From NCBI GenBank assembly GCA_016490735.1, contig JAEMWC010000037.1, positions 208,501 through 272,500 on the forward strand: a stretch of DNA of 64,000 nucleotides, given 5' to 3'. Source of the stretch: Pachyseris speciosa. Its lineage: Eukaryota > Cnidaria > Anthozoa > Scleractinia > Pachyseridae. Position numbers and translations under genes: made by a program. This document shows, piece by piece, positions 25,701 to 37,700 of the stretch. The notes beneath the pieces are model-generated. The model was not told where the DNA came from. It did not search any database and saw only the letters and a list, made by a program, of their open reading frames with translations. Every line of letters begins with the position of its first letter. Within the stretch, counting starts at the first letter, position 1.

Positions 25701-28700
25701 CCATTGGGTAACCAATACGTCGCCCCTGATGAGTTGGGTTGTGCTACCCACACTTGCTCTTTTTGTCGAACATTGAAGATGTGGTGGGGTAACACATGCC
25801 CCCTCACAACAGCATAAACAACCAAGGCGAGACCGCCGAGGAGGGGGTTGTTGCCTGGAAAGGCTGGCTATACGTGAAAAGAAGGTAAATGGGGCCCAAA
25901 ACTGGGGCATGGAGAAAACATCTTTTGCTGATGTGCCAGTAAGAAGGGCGCTTTCTATCTTACAAACCATTCCAGGCCAAACCACAGGGCGGAGGGGCCC
26001 ATCTCTGTACACAAATAAGGGAGTGTTCCCTTCTGTTACCCTTTGCCCATGTTCAACGCATTTTGCATTCTCATTCCGTGGATGCTCGAGCTGAACAATG
26101 GGCGGTCATTGTTGTAAACCCAGTTGTCATTCAAATTCAAATTTCCACCCAATTTTGGTTCAAGAATCAAATAACTATTCATGTTCAAGTCATTCATCAT
26201 TGTCATCTGCCTGTTTGTTCCACCAAACAATGCTGCATTTTCATTGATGACATATTTGCCATTCAAAGACAAGTTGGTCCCCAATGTTGGTTCAAAAGAA
26301 GCTCACCATTCATATTCAAAGGGGTTTGCATGGTCATCATTCCACCCTCTTCAGTCCAAACCGTGTCGAAGATACCCAAGCCACGCTGGAAACGTAGCCA
26401 GAAACCCCATAAACAATGAGGTGGCCGTGCAGATCCAAATAAATGTAGTTGGGGGTGCTGTCGCCCCATGGGTGGAACTGAATGAGTTGGTGGGTTGGTG
26501 CTGCTGAAGGTTCACGTGGTTTGGCTCGTGATGGAAATGATGGTGGCACTCACCCTCATGGACACATTTTTCATTTCCAGTGGAAAGAACTCAACCACAA
26601 ACGTGTAATACCCTTTCAGCAGTGGAAAGAGATTGAAACCAATCTGCGAGCAGTAATCATTGCTGCCCATGTCTTTGGTGAGAGTGAACTCATAGGCATT
26701 TTTGTTAACACGATGTTGGGAGGCGACAAAGTTGAATATCCCAGTGATCGTTATGTTGTTTTCGGATGAGGACTCATCCGAATCATCCATGAGGTAGCTG
26801 AACGGGATTTTTTTCCTGCTGGACTGAGAAAGGCATGAATTGTGCACATAATGTTGGTTGTCCCCAATGTTGGTTGCAAAAGAAGCTCACCATTCATATT
26901 CAAAGGGGTTTGCATGGTGATCATTCCACCCTCTTCAGTCCAAACTGTGTTGAAGACACCTGAGTCCTCGCTGGAAACGTAGCCAGAAACCCCATAAACA
27001 ATGAGGTGACCCGTGGTTGAGCCAGAAGTTGAGCTGTGCCGATCCAAATAAATGTAGTTGGGGGTGCTGTCGCTCCACTGGTGGAACTGAATGAGGGTTT
27101 TTGTGTATGGCGGGTTGGTGCTGCTGAAGGTTCGTGTGGTTTGGCTCGTGATGGAAATGATGGTGGCGCTTGCCCTCACGGACACATTTTTCATTTCCAG
27201 CGGAAAGAACTCAACCACAAACGTGTAATACCCTTTCAGCAGTGGAAAGAGATTGAAACCAATCTGCGAGCGGTAATCATTGCTGCCCATGTCTTTGGTG
27301 AGAGTGAACTCATGGGCATTTTTGTTAACCCAATGTTGGGAGGCGGCGAAGTTGAATATCCCAGTGATCGTTATGTTGTTTTCGGATGAGAACTCATCTG
27401 AATCATTGATGAGGTAGCTGAATGGGGTTTTTTTGCCTGCTGGACTGAGAAAGGTGTGAATGGTCCACATAATCCTTTGTCACCGCGTTCGTTTCGTCAA
27501 CCAGCTTTTTGAGAGTGGTGATTTTGTGGCCCCCCATGTCAATATTGCTGACCATTGGCGAGTTCCCATCAATTTTCAAAAAATCCCTTGTCACAACACC
27601 TACCTGGCCCTGTGGGCCTTGCAGGCCTCTGAGCCCTTGAATCCCGCGTGGACCTTCTGCACCACGAGGCCTGGCATCACCTTTGTCTCCTTTATCGCCC
27701 ATGTCGCCTTTGTCCCCTTTGCCCCCACATCTCCACAGTCGCCTTTCAGGCCTTGTGGGCCTGTGGGCCCTCAGGTGCCAGTTGGCCCATGTGGGCCTTC
27801 TTCCCCATGAGGGCCTTGAGGCCCGTGCGGGCCAATGGGCCCCTGTGGGCCCACAGGGCCTTGCAGGCCAGGATCACCTTTGGGCCCATGTGGGCCCGGC
27901 GGCCCAGCAGGTCCTGGGGTTCCTGGGGCCGCGCTTTTTGGTGCTACACTTTCTGGATTGCTGAACGCCCCCATTCCCACTTGGCAGTTTATATTTCTTT
28001 GTCGAAATTTCTTTGTCGAAAGTTTTTTTCATTAATTTCCTGGGTTTGTCGTAGTAAAAGAAGGAAAACTTCTTGTCTGTGGTGCAGTCCAGCAGGTCGT
28101 GGTCAACCCCAGCTCGTCGGTGATTTGTTTGTTCTCCCTGGGGAGGAAGCAGAAAAGGCAGAAATGGCTGCAGTTATCTCGGATGTTTTTGGGAACCTTG
28201 TAGTAGGTTTGGGTCAGGTAAATGATGCTGCAGTTTCTATGCTGGCCGTTGATGAAATAGTTGATGATGTCGTTCTGGTTTTTTTCGCAAACCAGATCAT
28301 CAAACACAACGATTTTTTGGTTGTCGGTTGGCAGTTCTTCAAGGGGAACGATTTCGTTGCTGGCGGCCTCAATGACAGGGTAACCTACCTTGGGGTCGAT
28401 GTTTTCAGCAAAGTCCTGAAGCAGCACCTGGTACTTGTTTTGGTGGAGATTCTTGGAAAAAAGAAAAACTTTGTCGAACTCCAACAGCTTGTAGAGCATG
28501 TGCAGCAGGATGTTGGTTTTCCCAGAATTGCTTGGCCCAAAAATTAACATCCAAAAAACATCCGCAGGCATGGCTAGGTGCCCCTGCATGAAGCCATTTG
28601 CGGCAGAAAAGTCGGGATCATAATTGGGAATTTTAATTCTCCCTATATAAAACAAGCGACCATCATGTCAGTGCAAAAGTGGCGGCAACGGGCTGAGACC

Positions 28701-31700
28701 GCAGCCAAACTTGAAGCGCAGGAGCAAGAAATCCACCAAAAATTCAAAACAAACCGAATCACCAAGGAGTTTGGCCAGGTTGAAGCCAAAAAACTTTTCA
28801 AGCCAACCCAGTTGGACAGGAATGCTGTAGGCAAAGCGCAAGAGCTGGGGGTCTGGGACGAACTACGAAATGGACGAGTTTGACCAAGTCAACCCGTTTG
28901 GTTGGGAGGATTTCAGGCTGGAGGCCCCAACCCCTCCTCCATCACCACCATTGGTGGAAGAGGAAGAACCTACCTTTGAGTGGGAAAGTGATGTTGGGCA
29001 TACCCCACGGCCAACGTGGGGAAAACCAGAGGCACCAAGCTTTCTCAGCAACACCAATGAATCGGATGCTTTGCGAACAGCCAAACAGCATATAACGCAA
29101 TACAGGGATGACCCCCAGTGCCAAGTGAAAAAAGAAAGCATCCCTATTTTACGGTTTCACAGTGACAGATCTCCAAAACTTTGTGTCTGAAGTGGAAGAC
29201 CAAAGAAGGGGATGGCGGCGGGAGGTTTCGCCACAGCAGCTTCAAGGAGGGAAAAGGATGTTGAAACCGACTCCCCCAAAAAAGACGAGAGCCAGCGCCT
29301 GTTCATCTTGGGAACAAGCTATTCTGGCCCGCTGCCCCTCAATCAGGGGACCAGAAGATGAGGAATTTGCCGAACAGGAGTGGGAAATGGAAGGTTCTGG
29401 CTTTGGGGCCACCACTGAAAAGATGATCGACCAGTTATATGTGATGCTTGGTTCGATCAAAGCCAGCAATACTGCAACAAAACTTCAGGCCCAGGTTGTT
29501 TCTTTGCTTCCAAAACTTGTCAAACAGGGTATTTTGAATGAGTTTCAAAGACATTATATAGCATGATGACTACCTTCAACCTGTTGCTCGACTCACGCCT
29601 TGTGAAGCTGCAGAACAACAGGGGCGACCAAAAGCCCCACAATTTCAGAATCTTCTTCAATCCACCGATTGAGCTGGACTCAGGGAAAAATTACAAAACG
29701 GCGTTGAACTGGCCGATAACCATGAGCCACTTGTGCTTGTGATACAATATGGCGGAAGCTTAAGGGAACAACAAACTGAAGTGAAGGAAAAAAACGGTGA
29801 TTGACAAACTTTGACTTTTCCTGATGGGATGTATGATTACACCACCATCAACCGTTTCTTGCAGGCTCATATGGGTTCATTGATCCGACGGCCGCAAACA
29901 AAGAGCGCATCTTCAATTTGTATTTCGACTTCACCATTTACTGGGTTGTGTTTTTGGTGGCAAAGGATTTCAAAATCAACCTCTCCATCGGGGTGTTTGC
30001 CAGTTTGCTTGGATTTGAGAAAAAGATTCTGAAAGACGGTACCAATTTCATTGGAGATGTGATTCCAGACATCACCCAGAGCGTCGACTGGGTTTTCATT
30101 CATTGCGATCTGATAACGCAGCGGTCAATGATGTGGCAAGCGAAGTTTTGTACAGCTTGTCCACCACAGATCTCCGGGTCAGTTACCCCTTTCATGCAGA
30201 ACCTCGTCGACTTGAGTTTCACCCTGTCAACAAAACCCGGATTGATTCTGTGGGAATTCGGGTAACAGATGCGCAACAATGCCCTCGACCTCAACGGAGT
30301 TGATGTGGCTTTAAGCCTCATGCTCGAAGAAGAATAATTCTTTCCCAAATATAGAGTGCTTCCACTGGAAGAATGAACTCCCCAAGTGAGGGGACGAAGT
30401 TTTTTGACGAGCGCACTGGTTGTTATCGTTACAAACACAAAGGGTCGGGGGTGGTCCGTGACACCCTCATGGCAATTGGTAAGGTGTTCAAAAAGAAGGC
30501 GACTGAGGCCACGAAAAAAACCACCAAGATCGCGGCCGAAAAGGCGAGCCAAAAACTTGATGAAGTTGTGGCTGAAAAGGGGTCGAAGAAAATTCAACAA
30601 ATCTTGCGAAAACACTGCCCCGCTGCTCAGCCCATCCGAAAAATGCCCGCCTCAAGTCGGGAATCAGATGCGATGATGAAACTGAGCCACATTTTGGCCA
30701 ACCAACTTTGAATTTTTTCCCCAACAATATACCGGCAATGTTCAGGGCCTCGCGCTCGAAAAGGTGGATTACGAGCAGGTCCATTTGGAAACCCTGCTGA
30801 CTCTTCCGGGGAATGGCCAGCGACAACCCCAAAACTGGAATGAAGTTTTCTTTGAAAGACAGGGATGTTGTCCGCGAGTGGCACAACGCCTATTTCCGCA
30901 TTGAGTACAAATTCCAGATTCTTGCAGATGGTGGTAATGTTGCTGCTGACTCCCAGTCGGTCCCAGTCAACAGCTCCTCGCTGATCAAAAACATGTCCGT
31001 GAAATCCGCGGGGAAAACAGTTTACACAGCCAATGACATCCACAAAGTGATCTTCATTAAAAACTTGGTTGAGTATTCTGACGATTATGCCAAAACTGTG
31101 GCAAAAGAAGAGTTTTGGTATCTCAACAGCGACACCACAATTGTGACGGATGGCAATGCAACAAATCAAGGAATCTGAGCTTGCGCTCTTCTTTCGCAGG
31201 GCAGCAGAACGGTCAAAACCATCATCCCCCTTAACCGCTACTCGTTTTTTTGAGAGCTTTCAGACAAACTCTTGTCCCCGATGCAACTCTTGTTCGAAGT
31301 CAAGCTGCAGGATGATGCTGAAATGCTCTTTCAAGGCGACGATACTGGGCGGCGAATTGTTGTCACCAACTTTGAGTTGTGGGTTTGAAAACTGCAGCTG
31401 TCCCCAGCAGGACAAATGCTTGTCAACAAAAATTTCCTGAAGCCAATCCAATGGCACTACTTGCAAGAAACATTGGTCCCCAGCATTAGTCGTGGGGATG
31501 CTGGTGGGCAATAACAAATTTCCCCTTGTGTGAAAAATGCCAAACACATCTTTGTTTTCTTTCAACAAAAGCAGAAACAAAACAACCAGAGATTCATCCC
31601 CTATGCCTTTGACACATTCAACCTCCATGGGGACAACTCAGCAAAATTGGTCACCTGCCGCCTCAACTACGGGACAAACTTTTACCCCGAATTGGATTAT

Positions 31701-34700
31701 GAAGGTGATGACGAAACTCGAATCTGCCGCGATCTGATCAACTACAGATACAGGAAAAACGATTACAACACAGGGACTCAGCTGAATGTGGCCAACTACT
31801 TGAAGCTTTACCCTTTCATTTACTTTGACCTCAGAGCAACCCCCGACAGCATTTTGCATTTCCGGTTGAATGAAGCCGCCACGGCCCAGGATTACACCAT
31901 CTTCGCCACTGTCCTGAATGAGGAAGAACTTGTGATCAAACAAATTGGAAATGAGCTGGTTGTGGCTTGAACCTGGGATGAAAAAATTGTTTCTCTTAAT
32001 ATAAGATGGTGACGGTGTATCATCGGTTCAAGCTTGCACTGACTGACGGGCAAAAGAAAAGCCTCCAAAAAGCTTGCCGAAAAAGTGGCAGTGACTTTGC
32101 GGGTCAAACCCGTACAAATTGGGCACGGTGATGACCTCCTCCTGACTGCCACCCAAATCAACTGAATGAAAAGGGCCGCCAGCAAAAAGCACGGTGCCGA
32201 TGTGAAAATGAGTAAGACGAAGATCAGCAAAACTGCACAGCGTGGCGGCAGCCTTTTTTCCACGGTGCTTGGTTTGGCCCAACCTTTGCTTGTGCCCACA
32301 GCAAAAGCTTAGGCAACTGCGGGGCTCAGCTTCGGCGCGGAAAAAGCTTTGAAAAAGATTTTTTGGAAATGGGTTTGGCCCATAGGAGGTGCAGTTGTAC
32401 AAACTCACTCAAATGCTGTCCCCCAACCAGAAAAAAACAATTGAAAAATATCTTGCCGGCAAGGGCATGGTCAGTGGGGGTGTGGCCGTGCAATATGGGG
32501 GGTTTCTTGGCATGTTGGCTTCCCTTGGCATTCCTTTGGCCATTGACCTTGTCAAAAAGATGTTGGGTAGTGGAATGCAATTGCGGTCGCGCTGTTCAGC
32601 ACTCCCTCGTCTGCCTCCACCCCCTCCTCCACCCTTCTGGGGTCAGTGGGAAGACTGGGAATGCCCGATGGTCAGTCGGGAAAAAAATTAAGTTCAGGGA
32701 TGTGCCCCTTTCCAACATTGACCTAATCTATTGGTGCGAATATCTCGGCATCCCACTCAAGGGCATCTTCTCGCGCAAAGAGGCCAAGCCCCTGCACCAT
32801 TCACCCCCTGCATCATCAACCTGGATTATTTCGGAGGTTTGGGTACACATTGGATTTGTTGTTGGAAGGGAAAGGACATGGAGTACTTTGACTCCTTCAG
32901 GCTGCCTCCCCAAATGAGTGGGAGCAGGAAATACAAAAGTTGGGCCACAAAACTTTTCTTCGCAACGACAACCAAATCCAGTGGATTGGAAGTATGAGGT
33001 GTGGATACGTCTGTCTGCTTTTCCTCAATGAATGCAACAAAGGCACAAGTTTCAAAGACATTCTCAAAATGTTTTCTCCTGATGTGCATCACAACGAGCC
33101 GGTTGTGAAAAATTATTTCCTGAGTATAGCGTGACCATGGAATTGTATTCGTAAAAGACAGGCGCAAAATCCCGAATGTGCCTGGGTCAGAAAAGGTTGT
33201 CGTGACCAAAAACAAACAGAGAATAGCAAAGGCAAAGTGCACGGTTTGCGGCATAACAAAAACCCGCTTCTTGCCGGGAAACTGACAGAGCCCTCTCAAG
33301 CAGAGGGCGCTGGTGTTTTGACTGACCTTGCAGGCACTGCGCTCAACTTCACTTTGCAGCATGGGATTCCATATCTCGTGAAAAAGGGGGTGGAAATGGG
33401 GAGGTATTACGCCTCGGAGGCGATGCACAACAAACAGCTGCAGATAAAGGCCATCAACTACGGACTGCGCAAGGCCACCCCGGTTGTGGAAAAGGTCGGG
33501 AGCAAGCTTCTGGACCAGCTTTCTACAAAGGTGCACCCCAACATCTGTCACAAAACTGACAGACCCGACCTTGACAGAAGAGGCCTTCCTGTCCCCTTTC
33601 CCTTCGTCAATTTCAAAAAACTGTGGAATGTCATCTCCGACCCCAAGCTTTTCAAAGGCCTGAAGTTTCTGCGAAAGAGGGGCGCGCGATGGTGGCTGAA
33701 TACAAATTCCAATACGCGGACTACAAGCAGCAGGGTGGCACCCGCAGCTACAGCTCGTGGATAAAGTGGACAGGCTACGGGAGAGGGCTCGTTGGCGTTG
33801 GTCTTGGGGATTTCGTCGACCCCCACTTCATTTCGCAGGGTGTGTTGGTCCCCAAGTTTGCAAACCAACCCGAAGTTTTTGAAGGCCTTTGCCAAAGCAG
33901 TTCCCAACCACCATAGTTCTCAAGAAAACAATGCACAATTATTATGGCTCGGAGGTGGACATCCATGAATTGATTGGGAAACAGCCAGTGCCGAAAAAAG
34001 GTTGGACCCTCCGCGGGCATCACTACACCGGACCTTACAACCCCCTGTCCAGTCAGCTGACCTTCGACCCCGAAACTGGTGAAATCCTGCAAGTTTTTCA
34101 AAAACCAAGTGGTTCAACGGATGCAGTAGCAATGCAGCATGATGCTGATTACAGAAGTTGAGATTTTCGCGCAAAGAAGTACGGATAGGACGAAAAAAAT
34201 GCAAGCATGTTGCCAACTGAAAAATGGTAAAGGCTCTCGACGTGATTCCGAAGGGACAACGACAGAGGGGCCACTTTGTGGCACGCAATGCGATTGATAT
34301 AAACAAAAACTTGGTCTGGGGGTATGATTTCGATCAATACCCATCAGAACTCCTCTTGGACAGCTTCCTCGAGAGTTTTTCGGGGGGCAAATAATTGACC
34401 TGCAAAGGACACCACGATCCAACACAGTGTGAACATTGGTGCAACAGCCACGGGTATACATAATCCATGACCCACTTTTGTTCAATATTCTCAACTCAAC
34501 AACACCCATTTCGCCTGCATGTGGAACATTTAACACAGCTGGTTATTGCGGTGTAGCAGTTTTCGATTTCACAAAATGGGGCAGCGTCGAAATACGTGAA
34601 TAACTCACTATGTAGTTCGTCCCAACCCGCTCTTTATTTGTCCTACAATTTTGTTTCAACAACAGAGTTGAGTTTTTCTTCCCTCAACTCTGGCGGAAGT

Positions 34701-37700
34701 TGGTTGATACCTTCCAAAAGATTCATTTACTTTGGGGTGCTTTTGTTTAATAGCCCAAAGCACCTCATAACCCAGTTATTTACAGCATCTTTTCTCTTCT
34801 TCTCCAACCTGGCGTTCGGTGAATCAAAAACATGTAGTTTATTTGCCCCACAGAGGGGGTGATAAATTCTTTGTATCCACCAGCTCCTCTCTCTGAAGTC
34901 TCCTGCTATATCTTCAACATTCAGAGGCTCTTCCACAAGTTTATAAAGGCTATTTTTTTGCCAACAACACCAACAATAGCCGTGCATTTTTGGACAGCGC
35001 CAATGAACATTGCATATTGTAACTTTTGTGAAAAGACCCTCTTTTTCACAAAAGTTTAGGCCCACTTCGTCAAAATACTCATTTCCAAGTTCTTTGTGCA
35101 TTCCCTCCCACCCCAGTTCATTCCAGTCATTAACGTTTTGTTTAACCAACTCAAAGAGTATTTTCTCCCTCAACTCTGGTGGGAGTGGCAGATACTTTCT
35201 TGCAGGTTCATCTATGGTGGGGGTACTATTCTTCAAAAGACCATCCATCGGCGAAAAAAAATTGGGAACATGAACCACAACAAAGGAACCAAAAGTTTGT
35301 TATGTACCCAATCCCACCCCATTCTCTTTCTTTCCTGCAGTTGTTTCTGGATGAAGTGGGAGAGAATTTTTTCGCGTAACTCCGGAGGGAGGTACTGAAT
35401 CTGCTACATCAGATCCATTTATATCTCGGTGCAGATATTTAATGGACCGTATCATAGAACCCCTCATCGGTTAACCACTTTTTCATGTATTCCTTTTCTT
35501 CTGGTGGGAGTGAGTAAAAGACTCTTTGTGCCATATAAGTGCATGTGTCAATAAAATAAGTTTCTCTTGTCTTTTTTATGTACTGCCATGGGGATGCTCC
35601 ATTTGCAAGCAACATATGCACATATTGCATGGGTTTGTAATCCATGGAATCTTTGTTTTCCTTGTACTGGCATCAGCGCCTGGCGGACATTATTTTCGAG
35701 CACATTGAAAGTTTCACCTTGGGCCACGCTCGTGGTTACCTTCACGACACCTTTGTCTAATACGCCGCCACACCCTATGGTACCATTCGAAACGGCCCAC
35801 TTCCCTAATTTCGCTCGTAATAACTTTTTGGAACAATGACATAAAATTTTGGATCAAATTGTTTGGGGTCTCCAAGAAAGGTTCTTTTTTTCAAAATTTG
35901 TTTTCAAGCAAGATCAACATAACCCTCTCAAAGAAGAGGTATTCGCAGATGTGGTAATTTTAGTTTTAAAGTTGCATTGCCCACAAAACAGTTCCATATT
36001 TTGCGGCTGCCCACGGGACCCAATCTCTAAAAGGGGTGCCCGCTTTCTTTTGGATACTTTTGTTTTCTTGTTTTGGGCTCTTGGTTTGGAGTTTTTTATG
36101 TTGGAGTAGTATAGGATGTATTGATACAATACTGGTGTAATGAGGGACACCCCCAACAAGCCTTCGTTTCCCCCAACATAGCCCTACCCCAACATACACT
36201 TCGACCGGAAGGGAGAAGTGTGTGTTGGGGGATTTGTTTGGGGGAAACAAAGGCTTGTTGGGGGTGGACGAGGCATGCCGGTATTGAATCAATACAGTCC
36301 CTATACTACTAACATGTTTTTCCACTGAAGAAGGGCCAAGCCTGAAACATTTGGAAACACTAGTACAAAAATATGGCACTTTTCATGTACTTCAAGTGAA
36401 CACCTATTACGATTTTAAGTGTCATGAAGACCCTCACTAAACGCTTTATTTGATGCTAAAACATTGAAATGGATGGGGTCTTCATTTTGTAGTGTATCCG
36501 CCTCAAACTACAAAATGAAGACCCTCACTAAAACACTTTATTTGATGTTAAAACATTGAAATGGATGGGCAGTGAACCTACATCTAGCAGCTATTATTCT
36601 TGTCACATTAGTGTGCCCAACGTACATTCTGGCCATTATAGGACTACGTCCTTTTTGTCTTGGATTGTATGTTACTTTATGTTGCTTGCTTTTAATTTGT
36701 ACTTGACAATCTTTGGCCTTCTTTGTGGTTCGTGAGGCTACACCCCAACATTTCTAAAGCCTGTAATGAATGTCTCGGATCTTGTTGTGTGCTTTTCTTG
36801 AGTCAACATTTTGAACCATCATCGATTCCCATATAATATTTTATTTACGTACTAATAAAATTATGGTCGTTACCAATTTAGTATAGGGTAATTCACATTA
36901 GAGCTTAGCGCTTTGAGCCTTAAATACATAAATGCATTTTGAAAAAATGGACAACCACTTTGAGTTATAAAACTAGACATGTTTTAATCGTTCAACAATC
37001 ATCATCAGTTGTGAATTAGTTAACAGTTGCGATTTCAATTTACTACCATTGATGTGTACAATTTTTTATAAAATTAACAGGCAGTACTTAAATGCGCAAG
37101 ACCTGGGACAATACATTTCTTGAAACCATATGTACATTGAGAAACAAAGTATTAACAGCTAAATAACAAAAGGACTAACACAAATAAAAATCACATCAGA
37201 AAGGAAGAGTCAGCTTGGCATGTTTAAGCTGCTTGTTTACTGTGGGATTTTACCAGCAGATATGAGTGGCTTTTTTTAAAATTAGCTGAAATCTATTGGG
37301 TGCAGAATCCAAAATAGAAAAGCACTTCTTTAAACAAAGTCTGCGGCATGTCTCAGACTGTTGTAAATGCTGAAAAATGTGCGAGTTCCTGTAAAAAAAT
37401 GCATTTATTCACTCCGATCCTATGGATATCTCAGTAATGTAATTTACATCTTTCAGAAGTATGCCTCCTCGTCAAGCCTCAAAACGCCAGGTGTCATCCC
37501 ATCCCACAAGAACCATTTCAACAAAACAACGTTGAACGGAGACTGGGACATCCATAGTGCCACCAAGCACGCCTTCTATGTCAGCTACACAGTACAGCCA
37601 CGCACCACAGTCCCACCCCACAGACTTGGGTGAAATTATTTCCAGAGCCATATCATGGGGTTGCAAGTAGCTGGAGTAGGGAATACAAATATTGCTCCCT

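Larger units (their letters stand above)
18541..36310. mobile_element. Maverick/Polinton (adintovirus-like) element, complete but decayed
   Basis: The 17,770-bp element is bounded by inverted repeats (18541-18837 and 36012-36310) that start AGTAGTATAGG and end CCTATACTACT. The interior encodes the Polinton core set: protein-primed DNA polymerase B, retroviral-type integrase, FtsK/HerA ATPase, adenain-type protease and candidate major and minor capsid proteins, plus a collagen-like fibre and a phospholipase A2. Polintons usually make 6-bp target duplications. Here the flanks are ...GAACGT on the left and AACATG... on the right, only near-matching (AACGT/AACAT). Nearly all genes carry frameshifts or stops. 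The element sits inside the 26.6-kb CCDC78-like intron. Confidence 0.93.

Noticed and set aside
27648..28547. 299-codon plus-strand ORF
   Set aside because: It is the complement of the fibre and ATPase genes, whose minus-strand motifs (Walker A and B, collagen repeats) are decisive.
32826..33551. 241-codon minus-strand ORF
   Set aside because: Antisense shadow of the adenain-type protease and the next ORF, where the catalytic triad is readable on the plus strand.
18541..36310. Free bacteriophage or bacterial prophage
   Set aside because: Collagen fibre and FtsK-like ATPase could suggest phage, but the integrase, protein-primed polymerase, adenain and TIR architecture, and the surrounding eukaryotic introns, identify a Polinton.
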